64,000 nucleotides of DNA from CAYXFD01 sp964464175 (lineage in GTDB: Bacteria; Cloacimonadota; Cloacimonadia; Cloacimonadales; JAJBBL01): positions 1 to 64,000 of the forward strand of contig CAYXFD010000015.1 in NCBI GenBank assembly GCA_964464175.1. The letters are read 5' to 3'. Under the pieces are notes generated by a model. It was not told where the DNA came from. It was given only the letters and a program-made list of their open reading frames with translations, and searched no databases. Shown in pieces: positions 47,045 through 56,229 of the stretch (the stretch's first letter is position 1; the number at the start of each line of letters is the position of its first letter). The translations under genes and the position numbers were made by a program.

Positions 47045-47554
47045 TTATAATACCATTACACGTGGTCGTTCATATTTAACTTCGGGGAAACCCCGCAGCT
47101 TTGAGATGTCAATAGCTCTGATCAAAGTTCCGTAATAGACATCCGGATAGGGAGTAATACCAATTTCAAAAACATCCTCATTCCGGCTTTTGATCTCTGT
47201 CAGATGATCATCAAGAGCCAGGTAATCATGTCTCGTTGACCCGTCTGGGGAGAAAATGGCCGGTATTAAAATGGGATCACTTACACCCTCTTCTCTAATC
47301 TCAATCCTGTCTGTATAGAGAATGATCTTTATCTCTTTAACTTTTTCGACATCACTCGCTTCTCCCCCTTCTCCGCCGGCACCTTCTCCGCCGCTGGCAG
47401 CTAAGTTCAGGGATAACAGAGCCATATGAACTGTTACTGTGATCATAAGGAGCATTGGTATAATGGTAATGAAAAGGTTCATGATCGGCATGAGATTTAA
47501 CTCTTGGACGTCTGAACCTTTTTGTGTCCTTCTTTTTGATACTCCTGAAGCCAT
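47045..47554 (-). CDS. ExbD/TolR-family protein lacking the membrane aspartate
   Basis: 169 residues with the ExbD layout: basic start, single membrane helix (about 20-42: LNLMPIMNLFITIIPMLLMI), glycine-rich linker (GGEGAGGEGGE) and periplasmic domain with YPDVYYGTLIRAIDI. At the position of the universally important Asp (E. coli ExbD TPFIDVM) it has Asn26 (MPIMNLF). It is 4 bases after the TolQ/ExbB gene. It may act as a structural partner of the Asp-bearing ExbD downstream. Confidence 0.88.
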   Translation of the reverse strand: MASGVSKRRTQKGSDVQELNLMPIMNLFITIIPMLLMITVTVHMALLSLNLAASGGEGAGGEGGEASDVEKVKEIKIILYTDRIEIREEGVSDPILIPAIFSPDGSTRHDYLALDDHLTEIKSRNEDVFEIGITPYPDVYYGTLIRAIDISKLRGFPEVKYERPRVMVL

Positions 47555-47558
47555 AATG

Positions 47559-48290
47559 TTATTCCTTGATCGTGTTGTTGATTTGATTAATCATTTTCAC
47601 ACTGTATTCATCAATATCATTAATTACTTTTTCTGCCCTTGATGACAGAAATCCTTTGATAAACATTGTCGGAATAGCAACACTCAAACCCATTGCTGTT
47701 GTTCCCATAGCCTGCTGGATACCATCAGTAAGAACTCTTTGTTGATCAACCGGTAATGCTACCGCTAAGCCCTTGAAAGCTACCATAAGACCGTAAATTG
47801 TACCCAGAAGTCCTAAGAGAGTAGCAACCTGAGCGATAATATCAAACCAGAAGAGACCACCGTCAATCTTATGGATTGTCTGTAAACCTGCTTCATCAAA
47901 AGCATTTTGCAGAGTGCTCTTCAAATCTCTACCTTTTACCCCGGCTTTACGAGACTCGTTAAAAACTCTCAATCCGCTCCAAAAAATGAACCCCAGGGTA
48001 GTGCCCTTAAAGTTCTCACTAACCTTTATTGCTTCATCAAAACTCTCGTTTTTGATATAGCCCTTCAATTTAATATAAAAACTCTTTGCATCCAATCTCT
48101 CTTTGACTGATAATTGTATAAACCTTACTATACCCATAATTATGGCACAGAGAAAAAGAAAAGCAATAATATGGGAAAACCAGCCACCACTATTATAGAT
48201 CTCTGCTACCTGAGGCCTGGGAGATGATTCTTGTGCGAATAAAGATACATTCATCAGAATTGTTCCCAAAATAATAACCATTTTTTTCAT
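47559..48290 (-). CDS. MotA/TolQ/ExbB-type proton channel
   Basis: 243 residues. After a signal-like segment (1-18, MVIILGTILMNVSLFAQ) come three membrane helices, around 38-58, 150-175 and 195-215, with the diagnostic IAQVATLLGLLGTIYGLMVAF and GIQQAMGTTAMGLSVAIPTM regions. In known systems this subunit forms the pentameric channel around an ExbD pair. The next gene follows after 4 bases. Confidence 0.93.
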   Translation of the reverse strand: MKKMVIILGTILMNVSLFAQESSPRPQVAEIYNSGGWFSHIIAFLFLCAIIMGIVRFIQLSVKERLDAKSFYIKLKGYIKNESFDEAIKVSENFKGTTLGFIFWSGLRVFNESRKAGVKGRDLKSTLQNAFDEAGLQTIHKIDGGLFWFDIIAQVATLLGLLGTIYGLMVAFKGLAVALPVDQQRVLTDGIQQAMGTTAMGLSVAIPTMFIKGFLSSRAEKVINDIDEYSVKMINQINNTIKE

Positions 48291-48315
48291 AAAGAACTCC
48301 TTTCTCCTTAATTTG

Positions 48316-48585
48316 TCAGTATAACTCTTTATTTGATTCCAGTAAAATCTCTCTGAGATAATTCAAGGTAAAATTTATTTCATCCGTTCTGGTTCGAGGT
48401 TGAATAGAGGCTTCAGGAATTCTTTCCACAATCTCATCATCAAACACTTCTGTATCGACTAATACTCTTGTACCGCCTCTCCGCGTAGTTGTTTGCCCGG
48501 ATTCCTGTGCTATCAGTGATACCGAAAGAACAAAGACAATCAAAATTGCTAACAGAACTATTATACCTGTCCGCTTGTTTCCCAT
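48316..48585 (-). CDS. Small membrane-anchored periplasmic protein
   Basis: 89 residues: one hydrophobic segment (about 6-26, IIVLLAILIVFVLSVSLIAQ) and a charged tail that reads TRVLVDTEVFDDEIVERIPEA and ends in a helix (DEINFTLNYLREILLESN). No family is recognised. It lies 25 bases upstream of the ExbB-type gene and 14 bases after the 1303-residue TPR gene, so it is probably part of the same apparatus. Confidence 0.65.
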   Translation of the reverse strand: MGNKRTGIIVLLAILIVFVLSVSLIAQESGQTTTRRGGTRVLVDTEVFDDEIVERIPEASIQPRTRTDEINFTLNYLREILLESNKELY

Positions 48586-48599
48586 GGTCTATCCTCCGA

Positions 48600-51500
48600 T
48601 TATCGTTTACTAACCATTACTTCCATATTGAAAATGATAGCCTGATCATCAGCGCTGCCATCAGTTTCAATCAGGATGGTGTTTTGTCCCACAACAAAAT
48701 TCTCTATCGGTATATTTATATTGTGGATATAATACGACTTTTCTAATTCTTCGTCATACACTATTTCAGGCTCAGATACTATTGAGTAGCCGTTGAGCAT
48801 AATCATACTGGTATCGTAAGCCACAAAACTCAGAGAAGCTTCAACCACTTCCCCATCAACTTCGAAATTTCTCATGAAATATGCCTTCTCTTCTCTGGCT
48901 TCAACTTCGCTATCCAAATTGAGGGTATCCGGTTCTGCGATCTCTGTTTCTGCTGCAGACAACCATATCGGAACAGCTTCTGTCTCATCCATTCCGATCA
49001 TCTCTTTCAATCTGGAAACTTCAGAAACTATTGCTGCTGTATTCCAATCAGCCATATCCAGATTGTCAATCAGATCGGAACGGGCAGCTAACCAGTCATT
49101 ATTAGAATATAAATACATTCTTTCTGTTAACAATCCCCAGTCTCCAAGTCTCTCCATGGCTGCTTCGGTGAATTGGTCACTATATTCCAAATTGTAGACA
49201 AAATTTGTGACAAGATTGTTGTACCAGCCGGCACTTTCATACCGGAGAAAGTTAACATACGGTTCCCGGTAATTCACGTTAAAAGAATCGATATAGACGT
49301 TGTATTCATCTTCATCGTAATCACGCAGTTCTCTCATCTGATTTGATACATTATAGAATCGTTCCATCTGGATATCAACGACTTCGGCAGCATAATCATA
49401 TACTCTTCCGATAAGGTAGATAGCCCGGGTGTTAAGTTCAAGACTTACGCCTTCTTCATAATCTCGTGCCTGTACGAGCAGACCCATAATAGTATCACGC
49501 TGTTTGTCAGCTTCTGTTATGATACCGTCTAATCTTTTTACACCTCCCGCCATGTGCTCCATCCAGGTTGTATGCTGATTGACCCTGATCAGATCATTTG
49601 GTTCGGCATTGACAAAATTCTCTTCGATTTCATCCAATGTTCTTTCGAAAGCAACCAGAAATGCCCTGTATTCTCTGATCCGTTCAACTGTAAAACGGAA
49701 ATCCTCAAAATCAAGATAAAAATCTTCCAGGTCCAGAACCAGATTCTCTTCTCTGAATTGACGGTCTAAGTCCCTGAATTCTTCGATTGCGGCAAACATT
49801 TCATCAAATTTTTCTTCGCTTAACAATTCTACAATATCATCATATTTCTCCAGAATTCTATTTCTGGCAATATTCTCATATAATTTGGAATCCGGATTTC
49901 TCTGAAAGATATAACGGGCAAGTTCTTCGAATTCTTCCTGCATATCCATTTCCAGGTATTGCCCGGCAACATATTCCAATAGACCGTCAGTTCTGGGATC
50001 TTCGGAATACCTCTCAGTAAAACCTAACATCAGGGATACTAAGAATTCTTTGTCTTCCGAATCGTGATATAGATTGATCGCATCATAATATATATCTTCT
50101 GTATTATCATCTCCGTGATCAATCCTGCCGGCAACTGCGTCTTCATGGAGTTCTAACAGCATATCTGCTGCCCGGTACTTAGTCTCCTCTTCCCGTGCCA
50201 GCTCTTCGATTATCTCATATCTTGTCCGGTAAGCTTGATTAGAAGCAGGATATTTCTCAACATATTCATGTCTTATCTCATCTCTTAGAATTTTATCACT
50301 CATCAAAGTATCAGCAATATCCCAGGCAGACACATAAAGAAAATATGCCTCCTGCGGTTCACTTCTGTACTCTGACAATCCGATCAACAGATCAATGGCA
50401 GTTTCATATTCTTGAGCCTTAACATAGGAATTGATGGCTTCGTGAGTTAAGCCGACAAATCTGGAAACATCGGTAGTCCTGAATTCTTCAGCAAGCCTGA
50501 GATACTCCTGAGCAGCTTCCACATAGGAACTGTCGGCGGCGAGAGTATTTGCTTGTTCTTGCATCAGACGCCGGTAATTGTTTCCGATATTCTGTCTGTC
50601 ATCTTCATCCAGAGCAAAGTCAGCAGCACTTCTGAAATAATTCTCTGCCTGCAGATAGTCTCCCCGAGTTCTGTTTATATCAGCTAAATTGACATAGACC
50701 TCTCGTTTCAATTCACTGGAAATTTCCAGATCCAAGAGTGCTAACATATCGGCTTCAGCCTCAGAATACATCTCTTTGTCGAGATAGATCAGACTTCTCT
50801 TGTAATATGCTCCGATAATGTCTTCCAGATAGTCTTCAATAATCTCCGGATCAGAAAAGGTATCAATGAATCCCTGAGTACTGGTAATATATATATCTGA
50901 AAGGTCTTCTTTACTAATAGTCAGATCCTTTTCTTCATTGCTGTATGGTTCTTCCTCTAATTGATCATTAAGCTGGGTATAGAGATTTTCAATAACCAAA
51001 AACTTGCTGAACTCATATTCCAGATAATCATCATTATCCGGATACATCTCGTTGAAGTCAGTAATTATCTGATATGCCTGCAGATAATAAAAGGGTTCCT
51101 CTTTGGATTGAGCAAAATCGAGAGCACCGCTTACAATACTGTTCTGAGCCTGCTTTAACCATTTCTCCCCCCTCTCATCGCTAAATTCGGGAAACTCCTG
51201 ATAGCGGGCAACAAACTCACGATACTCAGCAAAACTATCATCACTTCTATCTGTAACAAAACGGTTGAAATATCTCGGCTGCAAGAATTCATAGGCAGAA
51301 CGGATCAATTCAATTTGTTCGCTGATATCATTTTGAGAGTTGTGTTGATACCACTCAGTATCTACGTGGAAAGCTGTTATCAGTTTCTCTTTCTGGGCAT
51401 ATACTCTGTTTCTGACTTCTTCTTCATCGGTGATCATATAGGAATATCGTTGATACATTGTTGCCATGGAATCAACTATCATCGGATTCTCTGGGGCGAG

Positions 51501-52511
51501 AGGAAACATCTCCAAAAAAGCTTCCATATAATTTACAGCGTGAAAAGGTGCATTCAAATCGAGCTTAAGCTCGATAACCCGGCGTATGATGCTGTCTGAG
51601 TATTCATCGCTATCAATTAGATCAAACAGATTATCTTGAGCAAATTCCACCGATTTGGCTGGAGAAAAGTAATCCCCTTCATCCATTCTTTCCAGGCTAT
51701 AGGCAATATTCTCTATCGCATCATACTCGAAGTACGATCTCAATATCTCGTCCTCTTCAACTACATTCAGAATATCAGAAAAATCCTCAATAGCTTCGGT
51801 GAAACGTCCCGTGCTGAAGTTAGCCCAGCCTCTTTGATACAAACCAAAATAACGGTAATCATCTTTGTCTTTTTCGACTACCTGATTCAGCAAATTCTTT
51901 GCCCGTTCATAATACTCTCTCGGCACATCTGCATCCAAACCAATTTCATAGAGCAAGACAGCCAGTCGATAGATACTCTCGGAATGATATCTTGATTCAG
52001 GAAAACGTTCGATTATCTCCTTGTAGGAATCTACAGCCTCTTTCAGACTCGCTTCCGATAATCTGTACTCACCTTCCCAGGTTAAGATTGGCTCTATTCT
52101 CTCCTCTTCCTGCAACTTGCGGATATACTCCGCTCTTCGTTGATCACGTTGTTTTTTGGCATAGTCGGAAGAGTAGAAGGCAATATTGTAGAGAATGACA
52201 TCACGCATGGGATGATAAGGATTGATCTCTAAGACTTTCTGATAATTCTTCAGTACTTTTTCCGGCTCGGTCAGGTAGATCTCCGAACTCAGTTCTGCTA
52301 ATTTCAAATAAAGCTCATCAATGTTGTTATAATCGGGATGCTTTTCGATAAAATCTTCGATTGCTTCATATACCTGATGTTTATACGTCAAATTATTATC
52401 ATAGATCCGAAGAAGTTCCTTTTCCGAAGCAAACAAACTTGCCGCACCAAATACAAATATGAATAACAGTCCGAGTAATAACGACAGACGACCATTGTTA
52501 TGTTTCATCAT
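48600..52511 (-). CDS. Giant secreted TPR protein with C-terminal jelly-roll-like domain
   Basis: 1303 residues with a signal peptide (about 1-28, ending ASLFASEKE). Most of it is an irregular TPR superhelix (YKEIIERFPESRYHSESIYRL, GDYLQAENYFRSAADFALD and others). The last 100 residues switch to a beta-rich segment (AYFMRNFEVDG...IMLNGYSIV...NFVVGQNTILIETDG) that resembles the jelly-roll domains of carbohydrate-active enzymes. That resemblance is by eye. The preceding gene overlaps its start by 4 bases (ATGA). It is probably a periplasmic scaffold of the motor system. Confidence 0.86.
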   Translation of the reverse strand: MMKHNNGRLSLLLGLLFIFVFGAASLFASEKELLRIYDNNLTYKHQVYEAIEDFIEKHPDYNNIDELYLKLAELSSEIYLTEPEKVLKNYQKVLEINPYHPMRDVILYNIAFYSSDYAKKQRDQRRAEYIRKLQEEERIEPILTWEGEYRLSEASLKEAVDSYKEIIERFPESRYHSESIYRLAVLLYEIGLDADVPREYYERAKNLLNQVVEKDKDDYRYFGLYQRGWANFSTGRFTEAIEDFSDILNVVEEDEILRSYFEYDAIENIAYSLERMDEGDYFSPAKSVEFAQDNLFDLIDSDEYSDSIIRRVIELKLDLNAPFHAVNYMEAFLEMFPLAPENPMIVDSMATMYQRYSYMITDEEEVRNRVYAQKEKLITAFHVDTEWYQHNSQNDISEQIELIRSAYEFLQPRYFNRFVTDRSDDSFAEYREFVARYQEFPEFSDERGEKWLKQAQNSIVSGALDFAQSKEEPFYYLQAYQIITDFNEMYPDNDDYLEYEFSKFLVIENLYTQLNDQLEEEPYSNEEKDLTISKEDLSDIYITSTQGFIDTFSDPEIIEDYLEDIIGAYYKRSLIYLDKEMYSEAEADMLALLDLEISSELKREVYVNLADINRTRGDYLQAENYFRSAADFALDEDDRQNIGNNYRRLMQEQANTLAADSSYVEAAQEYLRLAEEFRTTDVSRFVGLTHEAINSYVKAQEYETAIDLLIGLSEYRSEPQEAYFLYVSAWDIADTLMSDKILRDEIRHEYVEKYPASNQAYRTRYEIIEELAREEETKYRAADMLLELHEDAVAGRIDHGDDNTEDIYYDAINLYHDSEDKEFLVSLMLGFTERYSEDPRTDGLLEYVAGQYLEMDMQEEFEELARYIFQRNPDSKLYENIARNRILEKYDDIVELLSEEKFDEMFAAIEEFRDLDRQFREENLVLDLEDFYLDFEDFRFTVERIREYRAFLVAFERTLDEIEENFVNAEPNDLIRVNQHTTWMEHMAGGVKRLDGIITEADKQRDTIMGLLVQARDYEEGVSLELNTRAIYLIGRVYDYAAEVVDIQMERFYNVSNQMRELRDYDEDEYNVYIDSFNVNYREPYVNFLRYESAGWYNNLVTNFVYNLEYSDQFTEAAMERLGDWGLLTERMYLYSNNDWLAARSDLIDNLDMADWNTAAIVSEVSRLKEMIGMDETEAVPIWLSAAETEIAEPDTLNLDSEVEAREEKAYFMRNFEVDGEVVEASLSFVAYDTSMIMLNGYSIVSEPEIVYDEELEKSYYIHNINIPIENFVVGQNTILIETDGSADDQAIIFNMEVMVSKR

Positions 52512-54565
52512 TCGTCCTCCCCTTCAGAAAAAGCCCTTTCATCCTGCTCCATCAAATACCGGTACTCCTGATTTCTTCTGATGTTTTCCTGGAAAAGAAT
52601 ATCTAACAATGCATACTCATATCCCTGATTGATCTGCTCAATGTCGCTTCTGGTTTCCTTTATACTTTTCAGTATTGTTGTATGTGTCGGTTCACTCTCC
52701 TGGAATGACTCGATATTCATTCTCTCAATTCTATCTGCCATTCGTTCGTGATAAGATTCAGCAGCCTGAGCTTTCATGGAGATCAGGCTTGTTCTGGTTT
52801 CGGTGACAGTTGCCATCTCCTGCATTATGTCATTCACATAAGGATCCTCCTGATCAATGTAGCCAAACATCAGATCTGCCTCTTCCTTATAAAGATCCAA
52901 AGTCTCTGCTACAAGTGATTTGTCATGCTCTGACAATCTCTCCTTATTATCTTCCAAAAAATTCTGGTAATAGACTATTCTTGTAGCTATTGATCTCGCT
53001 TCTGCTGCTCTCGCGTCCAGCCATTTCTTTCGTTCCGACATGTATAAATGTCTGGCATAAGCAGTATTACCCCGTCCTCTGACAGATTGAGGAACAAATT
53101 CATCCATTACATTATTAACATACACCTCAGTCAAAAGATCGACTTTCAATGTATCCAGATCATAGATTTGATACTGGATTTGCCTGACTATCGGGTCATT
53201 CGGTCTGGTTCTTACAATCTTGGCAAGTTCGTAAGTCTCCGCAATAACTTCCAGTAAGCCGACATATTCTTCATTGATCATCTTATTGACATTAAGTGTG
53301 TACCAATCAATTCCGAAAACTTCCAGATTCGTTTTCCTCTGAGTAATCTCTTCATATTGAAATATATTGTTGAACAGCTGATCTATTACTTCCAGATTAT
53401 CTTCGTAAACTATCTCTTCTACACGATCTCTCATTCTTTCAATGAGTTTGGTTTCATATTCCAGAAAAGTATGATAGGTCCTGTTAGTAAATAAAACATC
53501 ACTGATAATATCCTGTGATACCTCAAAACCTTCGGTAAATACTTTAATCCCGGCTATCTGTGTCAGAGCCTTTTCGTATATCGGACTCTGTTCTGCATAT
53601 TCAATAATCTGCTCCAGATAAGACAATGCCCTGTCATAATCACCCAGAGCATAATAGATCAAAGAAATCTCATATAACAGCTCATCAGTCAGCTGATTAT
53701 CGATTATGTTAACGTATTGTTCATAGTACTGCAGAGACTGGACAAAGTTACCCTGCTCTCCATAGATACGAGCTAATGTCAGGATCAAAAAGCCATAGTA
53801 CTCTTGACTTTGATCATACTGATCTGCTAAACTTTGCAAAATGCCTGTTGCCTGTTCCGTATCAAAGGTGGCATAGGCAATAATTCCCAACATTACCCGG
53901 GAACGGAAACCAAAGTCAGCATTAGTACTCAGATTTTCGAATACCCTCCGGGAATTATCGTATTCCCTGAGATTGAAGTAGGCATGCGCCAACCTGTAGC
54001 TGCTTTGGGGACTTGAGAATTGGGGAAATCTGATATGGAGATTTACAATTTCTCTGTTCAATCCCTCTCTGAAATAAAGAGTATCAAGAAAGCCAAAAGC
54101 CTGCCTGATCTTCGAGGATTGCTGATAATTATCGACAAAGTAAATCAGCTTGTCTTTTGCTTCAGCAAAGTTTTGTTGATAATAATCATAGAGAGCATCA
54201 TAAAATCGGTAGAGATCTTCCACATACTCAATATCTCTGTAAACTATTCTTATCTCCTGATGTTTTCTCTCAATGAACAAAACATCATATTCACTATAAG
54301 CTGCCTCTAACTCATTAACTACTCTGTTGAAGGACTCTAAGATCAAACCCCGGTGACCTGCTTTCTGATATTGCTCGATCAAATCCTTTTGCTCGGTAAG
54401 ATAATTAAGATACTGCAATTCTTCTTCAACACTATCCAGTAATTCCTGTTCGGCTCTTATGTCGGCAAACAATAGATTAGGGTTGGAAAAAAATTTCCCC
54501 GAGATCAGAATTGAACCAATAAATAATATATGTAGAATATAAATTACCTTTCTCATAGTTTCCAT
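52508..54565 (-). CDS. Secreted TPR protein of the motor operon
   Basis: 685 residues with a signal peptide or anchor (1-24). The first 330 residues are TPR repeats (ALYDYYQQNFAEAKDKLIYF, SYRLAHAYFNLREYDNSRRV, EQYVNIIDNQLTDELLYEI, YYALGDYDRALSYLEQIIEY). The second half is mostly long alpha-helical and acidic, probably coiled coil (about 380-650). The C-terminal end is acidic (ERAFSEGEDE). No enzyme domain is visible. Its stop overlaps the start of the 1303-residue protein, so the two should be made in a fixed ratio. Confidence 0.85.
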   Translation of the reverse strand: METMRKVIYILHILFIGSILISGKFFSNPNLLFADIRAEQELLDSVEEELQYLNYLTEQKDLIEQYQKAGHRGLILESFNRVVNELEAAYSEYDVLFIERKHQEIRIVYRDIEYVEDLYRFYDALYDYYQQNFAEAKDKLIYFVDNYQQSSKIRQAFGFLDTLYFREGLNREIVNLHIRFPQFSSPQSSYRLAHAYFNLREYDNSRRVFENLSTNADFGFRSRVMLGIIAYATFDTEQATGILQSLADQYDQSQEYYGFLILTLARIYGEQGNFVQSLQYYEQYVNIIDNQLTDELLYEISLIYYALGDYDRALSYLEQIIEYAEQSPIYEKALTQIAGIKVFTEGFEVSQDIISDVLFTNRTYHTFLEYETKLIERMRDRVEEIVYEDNLEVIDQLFNNIFQYEEITQRKTNLEVFGIDWYTLNVNKMINEEYVGLLEVIAETYELAKIVRTRPNDPIVRQIQYQIYDLDTLKVDLLTEVYVNNVMDEFVPQSVRGRGNTAYARHLYMSERKKWLDARAAEARSIATRIVYYQNFLEDNKERLSEHDKSLVAETLDLYKEEADLMFGYIDQEDPYVNDIMQEMATVTETRTSLISMKAQAAESYHERMADRIERMNIESFQESEPTHTTILKSIKETRSDIEQINQGYEYALLDILFQENIRRNQEYRYLMEQDERAFSEGEDE

Positions 54566-54645
54566 CCCATAAAATGGCTTGTTAGTGGGTAACTCATGCT
54601 GCCGAGATCACTATTATGGTCTTTAAGTTTTTTTTTGGATCCGGA

Positions 54646-55590
54646 TTAATCCTCTTCCAACAACAATCTTCTGATCTCTTCCAGTTCTCTTTCAGCCCTT
54701 TCTCTTTGACGTCGGATTCTCTGCAATTCATCGAGGGTTTCCTCGTCTGTTTCCCTTCTGCGGTCTCTGATCTGTGGATCACCGGGTGCCGCTGTTCTTG
54801 GTGTTGGTAAGATCACAGCCCGTTCATCCGGAGAAACATAATGGTCGAAAACATAAGAGAGAGTCAGAGCAAATTTCGGATCACGCCTGCTCCATTCCTC
54901 AACCCGATAGAGATCCACACGGGCAGAAACGTTGTTATTAAAACTATATTCAGCACCCATATTCAAGTTGTGTCCGTCAATCTCAAAAATAGTGGAAAGA
55001 TTCCTCATTGGTTCAAACTGGAGAGCTCCAAAAATACCGCTGAACTGCTCTGAAAAATCTACGGTCCCCTGAAAACGATGTGCCCCGGCACCCAATGTTA
55101 CCCTTGCCGGGATTTCTCCCATTTCAGGAAAGGCGGTAAAGAGAGTTGTTTTGGATATAGCTACATACATGGAATTACCTCGGTAATTGTGCTCATCAAT
55201 CATATCAAGGTAATCTTTCGTATTGGGTTTAGCAGAAACTGTCGAGAAAGCATTATCCAGACCGATGGCTATATCTGGCAGGGTTAATGTCTCTCTTAAT
55301 ATTCTTCCCTTGAGATGAGCATAATATACTTCATCACCGGTAGCCACAAATCCGATCTCTCCATAATTCAAAATCCCAATATTGACTGCACCTGCCCAGT
55401 TATAGGCAAAATCGTCACCTTTCAGATTATTTTCTGGGTACATGTAGTTATTGATCGAAATTTTCCCCATAAGATGAGGCATAACTCGGGCATCAGGTAC
55501 TCTTATATTACCGTAATTTGCAAACGGAAAGGCATTCAAGTATCCAATGAAAACTAAAAAAACGATACAAAACACAAAGCACTTTTTCAT
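54646..55590 (-). CDS. Outer-membrane beta-barrel-like protein with coiled-coil tail
   Basis: 314 residues with a signal peptide (1-20, ending YLNAFP). The middle is alternating aromatic/hydrophobic beta strands (ISINNYMYPENNL, AVNIGILNYGEIGFVATG, VTLGAGAHRFQG, FALTLSYVFDHYV), suggesting a YjbH-like or other small outer-membrane barrel. The last 30 residues are a charged helix rich in R/E (ERAERELEEIRRLL). It is the first gene of the minus-strand motor operon and 80 bases precede the TPR gene downstream. The specific family is uncertain. Confidence 0.72.
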   Translation of the reverse strand: MKKCFVFCIVFLVFIGYLNAFPFANYGNIRVPDARVMPHLMGKISINNYMYPENNLKGDDFAYNWAGAVNIGILNYGEIGFVATGDEVYYAHLKGRILRETLTLPDIAIGLDNAFSTVSAKPNTKDYLDMIDEHNYRGNSMYVAISKTTLFTAFPEMGEIPARVTLGAGAHRFQGTVDFSEQFSGIFGALQFEPMRNLSTIFEIDGHNLNMGAEYSFNNNVSARVDLYRVEEWSRRDPKFALTLSYVFDHYVSPDERAVILPTPRTAAPGDPQIRDRRRETDEETLDELQRIRRQRERAERELEEIRRLLLEED

Positions 55591-56229
55591 TTTAACCCCC
55601 TAAGGTTTACTCTGTTATAGAAATTATCTTAAGCCTATAACCTAAGCTCCTAATCTTTTTTTCAGGGTACAAGTCCCTTACAATTAAATTACTTAACTGA
55701 AAACATCTCAATTTATAGTCTTACCTACACTGCTATCTTTTATACCTGTCAATGGATGTCAAGCTATTTCTCAATATTTTTCTCTCCCTTCTAAATCAAT
55801 TGATTTCGGTTTTCGGTTTGCTTTCTTATAATGCTTCTATAGTTAACGATTGTTCTTCTCTACACCGTAAAGTTCTCGTTCCCTGATTATGCAATCTTCT
55901 CATTGTGAGAAAGTCTATTCCCATTGTTTTTTAAAATCGGTCTTCAAGAAATTGCTAAGTCTGGATAGCGGGTTAAGAATAAGCACTTCTCGAGACAACT
56001 CATATCATGTTTCCGTTAAGAATTGTCTAAGATTACCATGCAAGTAATTTCAGGACTTTACAATTAGAAGACCGTTCTCAGGCAATTCAAAAACTCTATC
56101 CTTTTGGAGAGAAGTGGCAGGAAAAGAAAAAAACTCCACTTTTAGCGTATCGCTGCAGAGAATAAAAAGAATTGACTAATCATTGTTAGCCACAAAATCT
56201 GGCAAATAAATATAATTTTAGAGGTTTGT
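55591..56229. other. Divergent regulatory gap between motor operon and HD-GYP gene
   Basis: 639 AT-rich bases without a convincing gene or RNA. On the minus strand TTGACA boxes occur around 55755-55771 with a TATAAA nearby, but spacing from the nearer box is short (12 bases). Upstream of the HD-GYP start a TATAAT stands near 56211-56216. These would be the promoters of two c-di-GMP- or motor-related units, but none is certain. Confidence 0.4.
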
